Under the pieces are notes generated by a model. It was not told the DNA's origin. It did no database searches and saw nothing but the letters and a program-made list of their open reading frames with translations. A program made the position numbers and the translations under genes. This document shows, piece after piece, positions 43,235 to 52,716 of a stretch of DNA of 64,000 nt. Numbering within the stretch: the stretch's first letter is position 1; every line of letters starts with the position of its first letter. This DNA is from UBA6163 sp031411655 (GTDB taxonomy: Bacteria > Planctomycetota > Planctomycetia > Pirellulales > Pirellulaceae): NCBI GenBank assembly GCA_031411655.1, contig JANOBM010000301.1, positions 1-64,000 of the forward strand. Reading direction: 5' to 3'.

Positions 43235-43879
43235 ATGTCGATCAACCAGATGCGCCGGACCTACCAACATAGTGGGCTTTCCGAGCAAGATGTTCACGCC
43301 GATCCGTTTGAACAGTTTAGGAAGTGGTTTGACGAAGCCAAGTCAGATGAGGTTCCATCATGGCTGGAAATCAATGCGATGACGCTTTCAACCGTAAGTG
43401 CCGATCACAAAGTCTCCAGTCGGATCGTTTTGCTGAAAGCGATCGAGGCAGGTGAGTTTCGTTTCTTCACGAACTATCGCTCTGCCAAAGCAAAACAGAT
43501 GGAAGAGAATTCTCATGTCTCGCTGTGTATCTTATGGCCGCATGTCGAACGCCAAGTTCGGATCTGTGGGACCGTAGCCAAAACCGATCGCGAGACCTCG
43601 ATTGAGTATTTTCGATCGCGGCCGCGCGGAAGTCAGCTTGGTGCATGGGTCAGCGAGCAATCAGCCGCGGTTGCCAGTCGCGCCTCATTGGAGTCGTCGC
43701 TTCACGAGCTTGAGTCGCTTTATTTTGGCAGAGACATTCCATGCCCTGAGCATTGGGGAGGCTATGCGGTTACTCCCGATGAGATCGAATTCTGGCAGGG
43801 CCGCGATAACCGGTTGCATGATCGCATTTTGTACAAGCGATCCGCAGGGGCATGGTCGACTAGTCGGCTGGCACCATAG
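43235..43879 (+). CDS. pdxH: Pyridoxine/pyridoxamine 5'-phosphate oxidase
   Basis: The 214-residue FMN enzyme oxidises pyridoxine or pyridoxamine 5'-phosphate to pyridoxal 5'-phosphate. The motifs are complete: SSRIVLLKAIEAGEFRFFTNYRS, WPHVERQVRICGTV, YFRSRPRGSQLGAWVSEQS and the C-terminal RLHDRILYKR...W...RLAP. I chose the ATG at 43235 because AGGAG lies 7 bases upstream and the family starts with MRR.Y..; the frame is open up to 43100 but is not protein-like there. It stands alone on the plus strand. PLP made by it serves, among others, the HisC and threonine aldolase encoded later in this window. Confidence 0.97.
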   Translation: MSINQMRRTYQHSGLSEQDVHADPFEQFRKWFDEAKSDEVPSWLEINAMTLSTVSADHKVSSRIVLLKAIEAGEFRFFTNYRSAKAKQMEENSHVSLCILWPHVERQVRICGTVAKTDRETSIEYFRSRPRGSQLGAWVSEQSAAVASRASLESSLHELESLYFGRDIPCPEHWGGYAVTPDEIEFWQGRDNRLHDRILYKRSAGAWSTSRLAP

Positions 43880-43906
43880 GCAGTTGTAGGAGGCCAACGT
43901 CTTGCG

Positions 43907-44695
43907 TTACTTTGTCGTCGACTTGGTGCTTTGGTTGGACGCGCGTCCAACAAACATCCATTTTGTCCAAGTGATGCGATCAAGTTCTACCTCAAACCTA
44001 CTCTTGACCATCTTTCGAATCGACGGCACCAAGGACAACCAGTTATGGTAAGTCATTCTCTCCCTTTCGGCCATGACGGACAACGCGTCTAGTCGTGGTG
44101 ACAATCGACGAATCAACCGAAGGTCTGATACTTGATGGATCAGTGCGAGCATTTTGGTGGCGTATGGCTCGACGAGTGCAAACCGTCCACCTGGTCGTAG
44201 TACTCGCAACACTTCAGCGACGGTCTGTTCGACGTCGTCCGGCAATGTGGAAAGGTGATGAAGTCCGCCTTGAACGATGATGAGATCTCTTGAATGATTG
44301 GCAAACGGTAGTTGGCGACAATCGGCGACGTACAGGATCACAGGCCTTCCACCATACTTTTGCAGCAACGGTTCCGATAGGTCGACACCCTCAATCGCAT
44401 GGAATCCTAATTGATCAAGTGCCACCATCCCGTTGCCACGACCGCAACAGATATCAACGACTTGAGTGTCCTTCGGAAGGCGATCCAATTTCATTTGGCG
44501 CAGGCGACTGACAAACTTTCGCACTTCTTCCTCAGGCGTTTCAAACCGCTCGTAAGCCGCTTCCCATTCCGGATCACAGGACACAACGCTCGGTACGATG
44601 CGGTGTATCGTTGAACCCGTTTTGGTCAAAGATGAATCGGTAGAATCCGCGCCAACACCTCTTGCCACATAGTCCGGTTGAAATTCTAACGTCAT
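43907..44695 (-). CDS. Class I SAM-dependent methyltransferase
   Basis: The protein has 262 residues. Motif I is TQVVDICCGRGNGMVALDQLGF (about 77-98), motif II EGVDLSEPLL, then VADCRQLPFANHSRDLIIVQGGLHHL and LRVLRPGGRFALVEP, which is the class I methyltransferase order with the Methyltransf_11 pattern. Its ATG overlaps the stop of the glycosyltransferase gene by four bases (44695-44692), so it probably acts in the same glycan or lipid pathway. The last residues are basic and Ser/Thr-rich. Confidence 0.9.
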   Translation of the reverse strand: MTLEFQPDYVARGVGADSTDSSLTKTGSTIHRIVPSVVSCDPEWEAAYERFETPEEEVRKFVSRLRQMKLDRLPKDTQVVDICCGRGNGMVALDQLGFHAIEGVDLSEPLLQKYGGRPVILYVADCRQLPFANHSRDLIIVQGGLHHLSTLPDDVEQTVAEVLRVLRPGGRFALVEPYATKMLALIHQVSDLRLIRRLSPRLDALSVMAERERMTYHNWLSLVPSIRKMVKSRFEVELDRITWTKWMFVGRASNQSTKSTTK

Positions 44696-45909
44696 GATCG
44701 AACCGAGGCCTCCACAGCAACCCGCGACGCGTCACTACGGTGCATTTTCAATACGCCTACAAATAACGCTGCGAGGGTGGTTTGGAATCCGATTGCGATC
44801 AACGTCACTCCCGGAATCACCCAACGCATCGTTGTCGGATAGTCTAGTGGGCCGAAATCGACCTGATACCACATCGCCACGACCGCAAGGATCATCGCGA
44901 TACCGGCCACACCGAAAATGCAACTGAAAACCAAAGCCCACTCCACTGACAATTGTTCGAGTCGAGGTGCAGGGGGGATCATGTTTTCGCGCGAAGCAAA
45001 AATCCTGGCTAGCACTGCAAACATGACCGCCTGGTAGCCAAGTAAAATGACGAGGCTTGCAATCAACAGAGTATGGACGTCAAAGGCGATGCCACCGATC
45101 CGCGCTTGTGGAATCGCAAACAGGTAGCCGATCAGTCCCATTGCGATCAAACAAAGTCCTGGGACGAAAAATGTCCAGCGCGGACTGTAGATCAGAAACA
45201 ATCGCAGCGTGCGCCATCCATCTCGAAATGTTCTCAGGTGAGGACCGTGTTGCCGCCGGCCATCGGGATGAAGCGTGATTGGCACTTCACTCAATTTGCC
45301 GCCGCTGAGGCCTGCACGAATGATCATTTCGGTAGCAAACTCCATCCCAGGGCTGCGCATGTCCAAACGGTCATAGAAGGATTTCTTGAATCCCCGCAAG
45401 CCGCAGTACACGTCGTTGATCGGAATGCGAAACATCGTGCGTACCAACCATGACAGGATAGGGTTTCCGACCCAGCGATGAAGTAGCGGCATAGCACCTG
45501 GTAACACTTTGCCTCCGCCCCGGGGCAATCGGCACCCTTGGACTAGGTCGTTTCCTTCTCGCAATTTCGCTACGAACAGCGGCACAGTCAGAAAGTCATA
45601 GCTGTCATCAGCGTCTCCCATGATCACGAAACGCCCTCGAGAGGCTGCAATCCCTCCCATCAATGCCGCACCATAACCACGACTGACCACCGGGACGACC
45701 CGCGCGCCAAGTGCTGTAGCAGCAGCAACGGAGCCATCGGTGCTGCCATTGTCGGCAATGACGACTTCGCCCTTGATGCCAGCGTCTTGCATCGCACGAA
45801 TTGCCTTCCCAATGCACGTCGAGATTGTATCGATCTCGTTCAGGCACGGCATCACCACCGAAAGCTCCAAGAGATCTGCCGCTTCGTGATCCGTCCAGTG
45901 CTGCTTCAT
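44692..45909 (-). CDS. Family 2 glycosyltransferase with C-terminal membrane helices
   Basis: The protein has 405 residues. The GT2 domain covers about 15-235: LSVVMPCLNEIDTI, VIADNGSTDGS, GYGAALMGGIAASRG, MGDADDSYDF as the nucleotide-sugar and metal motif, and INDVYCGLRGFKK. Four hydrophobic segments follow (about 250-395). This is the layout of polyprenyl-phosphate glycosyltransferases such as dolichyl-phosphate mannose/glucose synthases. It would charge a lipid carrier at the inner membrane face. It is followed by an overlapping methyltransferase gene and preceded, 33 bases away, by the DUF1592 gene. Confidence 0.92.
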   Translation of the reverse strand: MKQHWTDHEAADLLELSVVMPCLNEIDTISTCIGKAIRAMQDAGIKGEVVIADNGSTDGSVAAATALGARVVPVVSRGYGAALMGGIAASRGRFVIMGDADDSYDFLTVPLFVAKLREGNDLVQGCRLPRGGGKVLPGAMPLLHRWVGNPILSWLVRTMFRIPINDVYCGLRGFKKSFYDRLDMRSPGMEFATEMIIRAGLSGGKLSEVPITLHPDGRRQHGPHLRTFRDGWRTLRLFLIYSPRWTFFVPGLCLIAMGLIGYLFAIPQARIGGIAFDVHTLLIASLVILLGYQAVMFAVLARIFASRENMIPPAPRLEQLSVEWALVFSCIFGVAGIAMILAVVAMWYQVDFGPLDYPTTMRWVIPGVTLIAIGFQTTLAALFVGVLKMHRSDASRVAVEASVRS

Positions 45910-45942
45910 GAATTAGTCCGCGTGCGATCAGCGGAACCAAGG

Positions 45943-47886
45943 CTAGGAGTCCGCATTTTGGCGATGGAGAAAGGGATAACTGTGAATGATCGCACGAATG
46001 ATACTTGAAAAACGGTAGTCGTTATTCGTTGCCGCCTGAACGGCATCATCGATAACGCACTGATCCGCTAAGATCGGACCGCGGCCAAGTGCATAAATGA
46101 GCAACTGGCTCACAAATGTCCTCGTAAAGGCATCTTTTCTCTCCAGCAAAATGTCCTTTAACTCAACGGGACCGCTGAATTTTTTTCCATCGGGGAGTTC
46201 TCCCGATGCGTCGATGGGTTTGCCGACTTCCGTGTCCCGCCATTTACCGACAGCGTCGTAATTCTCCAATGCGAAACCAAGCGGGTCGATCTTTGCATGG
46301 CAGGAGGCACACTGGGCGTGGGATCGGTGAGCCTCTAAGCGTTCGCGAAGGGTCTGCGGTCGATCGCTCCCTTCAGGTTCCTTTAATTCGGGAACATCCG
46401 GCGGCGGCGGTGGTGCGGGTGCCCCAAGGATGGTGCCTGCGATGAAGTTTCCTCGACGCGGAACGTTCGTACGCCCTGGGTCGGCTTGTGACATCAACAA
46501 AGCAGCCATCGTCAACATCCCGCCTCGACGCCGGTCACTGAGCGGGACGCGTTGCATCGAATCACCGCAGACGTCGGCAATTCCGTAATGATCGGCTAAT
46601 GTCTGATTCGCGTATGTGTAGTTGGCATCGATGAGATCGGTGATCGAATGATCCTTACGGATCAACTCTCTTAGTACCAGACGTGGCTCGGCCGTGATCG
46701 CGTCGCGGAGCGGTTCGGTAAAGTTTTCGAAAACGTTTGGATCAGGATGGTGGCTGGTGAGATCGTCAAATTGAAGCCAGGGAGCGAAGAAATTATCGAT
46801 CAACGCATCGCTTCGACGATCGGCAAGCATTCGAGTGATCTGGTCATCGAGCACCTCGGCAGTGGCTAATTTTTTGTCCCTTGCGAGCTTCAAGAGAGTG
46901 GCGTCAGGGGGCGATGACCAAAGAAAGAAACTCAATCGTGACGCCAAATCGAAATCGTCAATCGCGTAAGGCCCATCTTCTTCCGGCCGCGCCGTCTCGA
47001 TACGGATGAGGAACCGTGGCGATATCAATATTGCCATAAGCACATTGCCTATTGCATGGTCATGATCTTGACTCTGGTCACGCGATTGATCGTAAATCGA
47101 CATCAACTTCGCAAGCCAAACGCCATCAACAGGCTTGCGAATCGCTCGCTCTGCGAACCTCGCAACAATCTCCTCGGCGACGGAACGGTCGTTCCCTTCG
47201 GGATGCGGGGCCGTGAAGTAAACTCGACGGTAGCCAATGGGGTTTTTCCTGACTGGTCGCTCGGACGCTTTGTCGTTTAGAAGTTCTGTAACAATTTGTT
47301 GCGCCGCAGCATAATACTGCTCCACCTGAACAGGCGTCAGTGTCAAAGAAGCTCCAATGTTGTCGAAACCATAGCTACTCGCGTCGGCAGGGAAAGATTC
47401 CGCGAGACGCAAATCCAAACCTGTCAAATAACGGACGCTGTTGTCGTATTCGGCGCGGTTGAGACGACGGATGGATGGCCTACCTGGATCTCCAGGACCA
47501 TCACAATCGTTGCGATCGAGGGTCAAATGCAGGAACTTTTCGATCCAGCCCCGTTCTTCAACGTTCGGTTGCCGCGAGCCCTCGGGAGGCATCTCTTTCG
47601 ACTCGATGCGTTCAAGGGCGGTACGCCAGACCATCGCGTTTTCAGCGATTAAGCGAGGGTTTTCGTCGTTTGCAAGGTTCACATCCCCTTTGGGCATTTC
47701 GCCTTCGTGGCATTTGAAGCAATATTTGCGGAGCAATCCGCTGATATTTCTATCAAAAGACAATGGGTCCTCTTTGTCCTGAGCACGCGCGATGCCCGCC
47801 CAGCTCCCGTGCAGGATGATGCCTAATAGAAAGCCAAACGCGAGCAAGGCTTGTTGCAGTCTAAAGGGGAAAAACTTCATCGACAT
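45943..47886 (-). CDS. DUF1592-type cytochrome-c-like secreted protein
   Basis: The 647-residue protein has a signal peptide (about 36 residues, ARAQD) and a first CFKCH motif at 56-60 in the planctomycete cytochrome c domain. Then come the domains known as DUF1587, DUF1595, DUF1592 (SRLSFFLWSSPPDATLL), DUF1588 (GMLTMAALLMSQADPGRTNVPRRG) and DUF1585 (GRGPILADQCVIDDAV). A second CASCHAKIDPLGFALENYD is near 530-550. It is likely a periplasmic heme protein, but the redox partner is unknown. It lies 15 bases after the DUF1552 gene, its usual companion. Confidence 0.93.
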   Translation of the reverse strand: MSMKFFPFRLQQALLAFGFLLGIILHGSWAGIARAQDKEDPLSFDRNISGLLRKYCFKCHEGEMPKGDVNLANDENPRLIAENAMVWRTALERIESKEMPPEGSRQPNVEERGWIEKFLHLTLDRNDCDGPGDPGRPSIRRLNRAEYDNSVRYLTGLDLRLAESFPADASSYGFDNIGASLTLTPVQVEQYYAAAQQIVTELLNDKASERPVRKNPIGYRRVYFTAPHPEGNDRSVAEEIVARFAERAIRKPVDGVWLAKLMSIYDQSRDQSQDHDHAIGNVLMAILISPRFLIRIETARPEEDGPYAIDDFDLASRLSFFLWSSPPDATLLKLARDKKLATAEVLDDQITRMLADRRSDALIDNFFAPWLQFDDLTSHHPDPNVFENFTEPLRDAITAEPRLVLRELIRKDHSITDLIDANYTYANQTLADHYGIADVCGDSMQRVPLSDRRRGGMLTMAALLMSQADPGRTNVPRRGNFIAGTILGAPAPPPPPDVPELKEPEGSDRPQTLRERLEAHRSHAQCASCHAKIDPLGFALENYDAVGKWRDTEVGKPIDASGELPDGKKFSGPVELKDILLERKDAFTRTFVSQLLIYALGRGPILADQCVIDDAVQAATNNDYRFSSIIRAIIHSYPFLHRQNADS

Positions 47887-47901
47887 CTCTTTCGATACTA
47901 C

Positions 47902-49317
47902 CTAGCTAAGTCGATCGAGACGTCCCGAACTGTCCCCAAACTTTGAACGGTCAATGCCTGCGCGCTGGAGCATGTCGATATACAAATTGCAGATCGGTGT
48001 TTTCTCACCGTAGAGAATATGTCGACCTCCTGAAAGAGTGCCACCTGCGCCTCCCGCAACGAGTACCGGAAGGTCATCATGATTGTGCTTGTTACCGTCA
48101 CTGATTCCCGAACCGTAACAAAGCATCACGTTGTCCAGGAGTGTTCGATCGCCTTCGTTAATCTGCGACATGCGAAGCAGCATCCTGGCAAACAGGTCCA
48201 TGTGATGGGTATTGATCAGAGATAGCTGAGCAAGGTTCTCCTCCTTATCGCCGTGGTGCGACGTGGAATGATGCGAGCCTCGGGCATCGATTTCTGGGTA
48301 AGCACGTCCCGACTTTTCGTAGGAAAACAAAAATGTCGCCAGACGAGTCGTATCGGTTTGGAAAGCAAGGGTCATGATGTCAAGCATCAAATTGACGTGG
48401 TCTGCATACACCGACGGAATGCCTTTTCCATCGGGGATAATGATTTCTGACAGCAGCAAACCCGCTTCATTGTCGTGTTCGCCAAGTGGTGGCGCATCAC
48501 GAAATGCTTCTTCATGATGCGAATGACTGTCATCAGAAGCCTGGGCAATCCGCCGTTCGACGCTTCGTAACCCTTCTAGATATTCTTCAAGTTTTCGCCG
48601 ATCGCCGAAACCGAGTTGTCGTTGGAGGGCCTTGGTATCCTCTCGAGCTAAGTCGAGGACGCTTTTATCAACACTTGATTCGGCCAGTGTTTGATTGGTT
48701 CCAACAGCGGACTTGTTCCAGTCGGGTTGCTGCGGTGGCTTTCCTCGAAACAACCGATCAAACAGTTCACGCGGGTTAATCTCAAGTGCAGAGGGAGTTG
48801 TCTTACTTCGCCACGAAAGGTGTGACAGGTAGGTTCCGCTATACCCATGGTCGCCTCGATGTCCAGGATCAATGCCTAAGGCCAGCGAGTCGATGGGTGT
48901 ATTGAGTCCGATCTCCGTCGCCGCGAGTTGGTCCACGGAGATCCCACCAACTTCGGGCTCTTCAGAATGTTTACATTTTGCCCCAACCAGAAATCCACCA
49001 CCGGCAGGCTCATGTGCGGCGCTGTTACCATTGCAATGTTCTGCGGCCAAATTGCTGAGCACAATCACCTTGTCTTTAATCGGCTCAAGGGCGCGCATCG
49101 TCGGCGGCAACTCATTTAGCGCGCCCTCCGTTTTGGGACGCCAATTCGCCATGTGGACGCCATTGGGTACATAAAAGAACCCCAGCCTTACTGGCGGGCC
49201 AGACTCCGAAGTTCCTTGTGCCAAAGCCGGTGTCATGGAATCAAGCCAAGGCAAAGCAATTGCCGCGCCCGTGCCACGAAGCAAGGTTCGACGAGAGATT
49301 CTCCAAGGTTTGTTCAT
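47902..49317 (-). CDS. DUF1552 protein with twin-arginine signal
   Basis: The 471-residue protein has a Tat signal (SRRTLLRGTGAAIALPWLDSM, residues 8-28), so it is exported folded. Family blocks are RLGFFYVPNGVHM, GISVDQLAATEIG, RSVERRIAQA, HVNLMLDIMTLAFQTDTTRLATF, SHHSTSHHGDKEENL and GSGISDGNKHNHDDLPVLVAGG. Several conserved His/Asp residues suggest a metal or sulfatase-like fold, as in the related DUF1501 proteins. I chose the ATG at 49317 because the Tat signal starts there; the frame is open to 49395. It is paired with the DUF1592 gene, and the pair probably works on a polymer or redox substrate in the envelope. Confidence 0.93.
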   Translation of the reverse strand: MNKPWRISRRTLLRGTGAAIALPWLDSMTPALAQGTSESGPPVRLGFFYVPNGVHMANWRPKTEGALNELPPTMRALEPIKDKVIVLSNLAAEHCNGNSAAHEPAGGGFLVGAKCKHSEEPEVGGISVDQLAATEIGLNTPIDSLALGIDPGHRGDHGYSGTYLSHLSWRSKTTPSALEINPRELFDRLFRGKPPQQPDWNKSAVGTNQTLAESSVDKSVLDLAREDTKALQRQLGFGDRRKLEEYLEGLRSVERRIAQASDDSHSHHEEAFRDAPPLGEHDNEAGLLLSEIIIPDGKGIPSVYADHVNLMLDIMTLAFQTDTTRLATFLFSYEKSGRAYPEIDARGSHHSTSHHGDKEENLAQLSLINTHHMDLFARMLLRMSQINEGDRTLLDNVMLCYGSGISDGNKHNHDDLPVLVAGGAGGTLSGGRHILYGEKTPICNLYIDMLQRAGIDRSKFGDSSGRLDRLS

Positions 49318-49759
49318 CCGATTGCGTCCTGAGGGTATACAGCGAGGGCATGTCCGTGGATGTCGTCGCGACGTTCGCGAGCCAAACCGACGCACCAGCC
49401 GATCCGGCTAAAGGTAGGGGCAGTATTTTACTGCTGGTACGAGTGTAGCAGACCGTCCAATCGGATGCAAAACTCGGCTTGATGAGGCGGTCCGGGCTAC
49501 AAAGCGAATCGCCTCGTCCGAAGATGCGTAGCCTCTCAGGGAATCATTGCACGCTGAGTGGTGGTGAAGCTGGCATTCTGCATAAAGTGTCGATCCGCTA
49601 GCGAGAGCCGTCGTCGATTTCGGCCAAACGTCACGACGGTAATGACATTCGCTAAGATTTGTTGAAGCCAAGTCGTCATTAAATAGAACTGATCGAACCG
49701 CGGTGTTGGAGTTCGACGTGAATGGTTAAAACATTGAAACACCTAACGAAAAAGCAATA
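49318..49759. other. Divergent intergenic region, nothing recognised
   Basis: These 442 bases lie between the DUF1552 gene (minus) and the exported methyltransferase gene (plus) and should hold both promoters. Short frames are present but look like chance. No RNA gene, strong hairpin or copy of the palindromic element was found. Confidence 0.6.
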
Positions 49760-50446
49760 ATGATTTCTCGATGCGTCTTTTTAACTTTCCTGCTCGCCTC
49801 AATTCCCGCCGTTCACGCTCAAGACCAAAGCGTCAGGCCGGGAATCAATGATTCCTTTCGCGATCCGATCGTGACCGATTTCACCGAACGCTTTGAGGTT
49901 GAGAGTCGCGAGATATTTGCAAAACGCAATGAGATTGTTGTGGCATGTGAGCTGAAGGCTGGTCAAACCATAGCGGACATTGGTGCCGGAACTGGTTTGT
50001 TTACGCGATTGTTCGCGGTCGCGGTCAAAGGAGAAAGTCGCGTAGTCGCAGTGGACATAGCACCAAAGTTTCTCGAGCACATTCGGGAGACTTGCCGCGA
50101 AACGCGATTGATGAATGTCGAGACGCTGCAATGTACGGCTGATTCGACAGAGTTGCCGCCGGCATCCATCGATGTTGCTTTCATCTGTGACACCTACCAT
50201 CACTTTGAGTTCCCATCGAAAACGATGGCTTCACTTCATCGCGCGCTGAAGCGGGGCGGGCGAGTTATTTTGATCGACTTTCGACGGGTCGAAGGCACCA
50301 GCAGCGAATGGACTTTGAATCACGTCCGAGCAGGACAGGAGGTGTTCGAAGCAGAGATCATTGAGTCTGGTTTTAAGAAGCTCAGCGAACAGACTGAGCT
50401 ATTGAAGGAAAACTACTTTGTGGTCTTTGAAAAGTTGGAACAGTAG
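49760..50446 (+). CDS. SAM-methyltransferase-fold protein with signal peptide
   Basis: The 228-residue protein has a clear Sec signal peptide (MISRCVFLTFLLASIPAVHAQ, cut after residue 20). It is followed by a complete class I methyltransferase: TIADIGAGTGLFTRLFA, VVAVDIAPKFLEHI, STELPPASIDVAFICDTYHHF and LKRGGRVILIDFRR. Only the position is odd, since SAM is a cytoplasmic cofactor. Similar proteins with signals are found in planctomycetes. Either the signal acts as a membrane anchor or the fold has a new role outside. No good ribosome binding site is visible before the ATG. Confidence 0.85.
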   Translation: MISRCVFLTFLLASIPAVHAQDQSVRPGINDSFRDPIVTDFTERFEVESREIFAKRNEIVVACELKAGQTIADIGAGTGLFTRLFAVAVKGESRVVAVDIAPKFLEHIRETCRETRLMNVETLQCTADSTELPPASIDVAFICDTYHHFEFPSKTMASLHRALKRGGRVILIDFRRVEGTSSEWTLNHVRAGQEVFEAEIIESGFKKLSEQTELLKENYFVVFEKLEQ

Positions 50447-50507
50447 GAATCGTTGAAGCTTCTTACCGTTTTTCTACTCGACCGTGTGACGCTGTCTGAA
50501 CAAACTG

Positions 50508-52502
50508 TTATTTCACCGCGTTAATTCGCTCTGCAAAGGGAGCAAGCTGTGGTTCGAACCGACGCCACTTTTCGATCGACGATGAGTAGAGCGGTTGGCG
50601 AACTTGCCACTTGCTGGGCGTATGGACGGAGCGACCATTTTTCTTGAATTCAAGACATCGCGCGTCCCATGGAAGTCCAATGTGCCCGAGCAACAGTCGG
50701 ATGTTCGGTTCAGGGTTCGTAACAAGCGATTCGTAGTCGACGGTATGGATTCGCATTGGCAAGACCGATTCCCAGTGCTTCATCAATCGGCGGTATTGGG
50801 CGTGGTACTCCGTAAGCAGTTCCAAATCGCAGAATGGAGCGCTTAGGTTTTGCGAGTAGCATGATACAAGAACATCCATCGGGTTGCGTTGGCAGTGCAC
50901 GATGATCGCTGATGGAAACAGTTTGGCAATCAACCCAAGATGCAGGAAGTTGGTTGGCATTTTGTCGGTTACGTAGGACTCGTCGTCGCGTAGTTCGTCG
51001 AGATGTCCGAGGTAGGTCTTGGCCAGCACATCCAGTCGATCGGCATCGATCGAAGCAAGCAACCATGGATAGAGCGAGCCTGAGTTAGCGAGTCCATCTT
51101 TCCTTGATTTGCGACGCCTCTCGGCGATCAATTCGCGCCGCATTCGTTCGATCCACTTTAGTTCACCACCGCCGGCAACTTCCGGATGACAACTAAGAAT
51201 CTGCTCAGTCAGTGTCGTCCCTGACCGTGGCATACCAACGATAAAAATCGGTGTAACATTTGAGTGGTGCTGATTTGACGCATCGCTAAAGAAATCGTGC
51301 TTAAAAAAACGGATCGCTCGATCGATTGCCTTGTCCATTGTGTCTTGAGCCGAATGGGTTGTCTCCGAATCGGTGGTTTTTCTCATTTCCATTCGTGATA
51401 GTCGACGCTGCATCTTCATTCGATTGCCTCGGTCATAATACTTCCACGCTTCGTCGTAGCGTCCGATATCGTCATGAATCTTGCCGAGTGCAAAGGAAAG
51501 AAAAATGCGATCGCTTAGGGGAAGATCTTGCCGGAGGTCGAGCATTTTTAGCTGAGAAAGGTAGGATTCGGTCGCTTCCGATACCTTGAAATGCTTGGCC
51601 CGCGCGAATCGAAAATGAGCTAACGCGTAATCGGGTTTGATTTCGATCGCGCGCAAGAACTGTTCATGCGATTCTTCAATGGCGCCACACTCCAACGACG
51701 CGTTCGCAAGTTTGGTGATGGCAACATGATTGTGCGGGCTGATCCCAACGGCCCTTGCAAAAGACGCCTTCGCGTCCACGAATCGCTCGAGTTGTACTTG
51801 GAAGTCACCTAGCGCTAGGAAGCCTGAAGACGTTGGGGTGGCGGAGAGGGCCGTCTGATAGCATCGTAGCGCTTCATCGGACAATCGTCTCATCGATCGC
51901 GCTTGACTTCGACTCAGGACACGAATTTGTCGTCGTAGTATTCGGGCCAGGGCAAAGTTGAGTTTAGGGGACCTGCGATCATGGAGCAACGCAACCCGAA
52001 GCGCATGGATCGCGGCTTTCGGATCTTTTTGGCTCGTATGAATTCTTACCAAAGCAAGAGTTGATTCATGCGATCCTCGATCGAAAATCGTCGCTCGCGA
52101 ATAGCACTGGATGGCTAGAACTGACTCCTCTTCGGTCTCGAAAATATGTCCCAACATTGACCAACAATCCGCTTGGCATGGATTCGCTCGAACGGACGCG
52201 TCAAAGAATCGCTTCGCCTCAGACGTCTGCTTCTTGAGGTAGCATGCATAACCTGCCAAACGATTGCTGACCGGATCCGCTGGGATGGAATCCGATTGAT
52301 TTTTTAGAATCGCAAGGCAGTCTTCTGAGCTTTGATTGCGTAGACTTACTGCGGCCAGCAGATGCCTTGCGTTGATATCGGCAGAATTTTGAAGGAGGCT
52401 GGCTCTCGCTCGGCGAATGGCCGCATCGGCCGTTAGCCCCGTTGATGCAAGAATGCGTTCCGAAATATTGAAAAGCCGTTGCCCGATCGTTTTTGAATCC
52501 AT
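50508..52502 (-). CDS. TPR-sulfotransferase
   Basis: The protein has 664 residues. About twelve TPR-like helix pairs fill residues 30-400 (for example AIQCYSRATIFDRG and AFHQAQ-type repeats). A sulfotransferase domain follows with the PAPS-binding loop FIVGMPRSGTTLTEQILSCHP (quoted in part), HCQRNPMDVLVSCYSQN as the 3'-phosphate motif and YESLVTNPEPNIRLLLGHIGLPWD at the end. It should transfer sulfate from PAPS to a protein, polysaccharide or small molecule. This fusion is common in planctomycetes and other aquatic bacteria. It lacks a signal peptide. It is convergent with the methyltransferase gene, with 61 bases between. Confidence 0.9.
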   Translation of the reverse strand: MDSKTIGQRLFNISERILASTGLTADAAIRRARASLLQNSADINARHLLAAVSLRNQSSEDCLAILKNQSDSIPADPVSNRLAGYACYLKKQTSEAKRFFDASVRANPCQADCWSMLGHIFETEEESVLAIQCYSRATIFDRGSHESTLALVRIHTSQKDPKAAIHALRVALLHDRRSPKLNFALARILRRQIRVLSRSQARSMRRLSDEALRCYQTALSATPTSSGFLALGDFQVQLERFVDAKASFARAVGISPHNHVAITKLANASLECGAIEESHEQFLRAIEIKPDYALAHFRFARAKHFKVSEATESYLSQLKMLDLRQDLPLSDRIFLSFALGKIHDDIGRYDEAWKYYDRGNRMKMQRRLSRMEMRKTTDSETTHSAQDTMDKAIDRAIRFFKHDFFSDASNQHHSNVTPIFIVGMPRSGTTLTEQILSCHPEVAGGGELKWIERMRRELIAERRRKSRKDGLANSGSLYPWLLASIDADRLDVLAKTYLGHLDELRDDESYVTDKMPTNFLHLGLIAKLFPSAIIVHCQRNPMDVLVSCYSQNLSAPFCDLELLTEYHAQYRRLMKHWESVLPMRIHTVDYESLVTNPEPNIRLLLGHIGLPWDARCLEFKKNGRSVHTPSKWQVRQPLYSSSIEKWRRFEPQLAPFAERINAVK

Positions 52503-52546
52503 GAGTAACCCTAGCGGTTTTGTCCCACTGATAATGATGTTAGCTC

Positions 52547-52616
52547 GGACCCTATCTGAAAACGACTCGCCGTTTTGGCGCTAGCCGCGGTTCTCTTTGG
52601 TATTCGGATAGGTTCT
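52547..52616 (+). repeat. Palindromic intergenic element, second copy
   Basis: The outer arms are ggaccctatctgaaaacg (52547-52564) and ggtattcggataggttct (52599-52616), an imperfect version of the arms at 374-443. The centre gttttggcgctagccgcgg matches the reverse complement of that copy almost exactly. It lies between the sulfotransferase start and the end of the LEPR-XLL gene. Compared with the first copy it is inverted and has decayed arms. Confidence 0.7.
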
Positions 52617-52716
52617 AGCCCTTCCAGGGTGTGGAGCAAGTCCCGAAAAAGTAAGACATCCGGACGAATGCAGCTACATGAAGCATTAGAAAACCGAGGT
52701 GAGGCGAAAGACTTAC

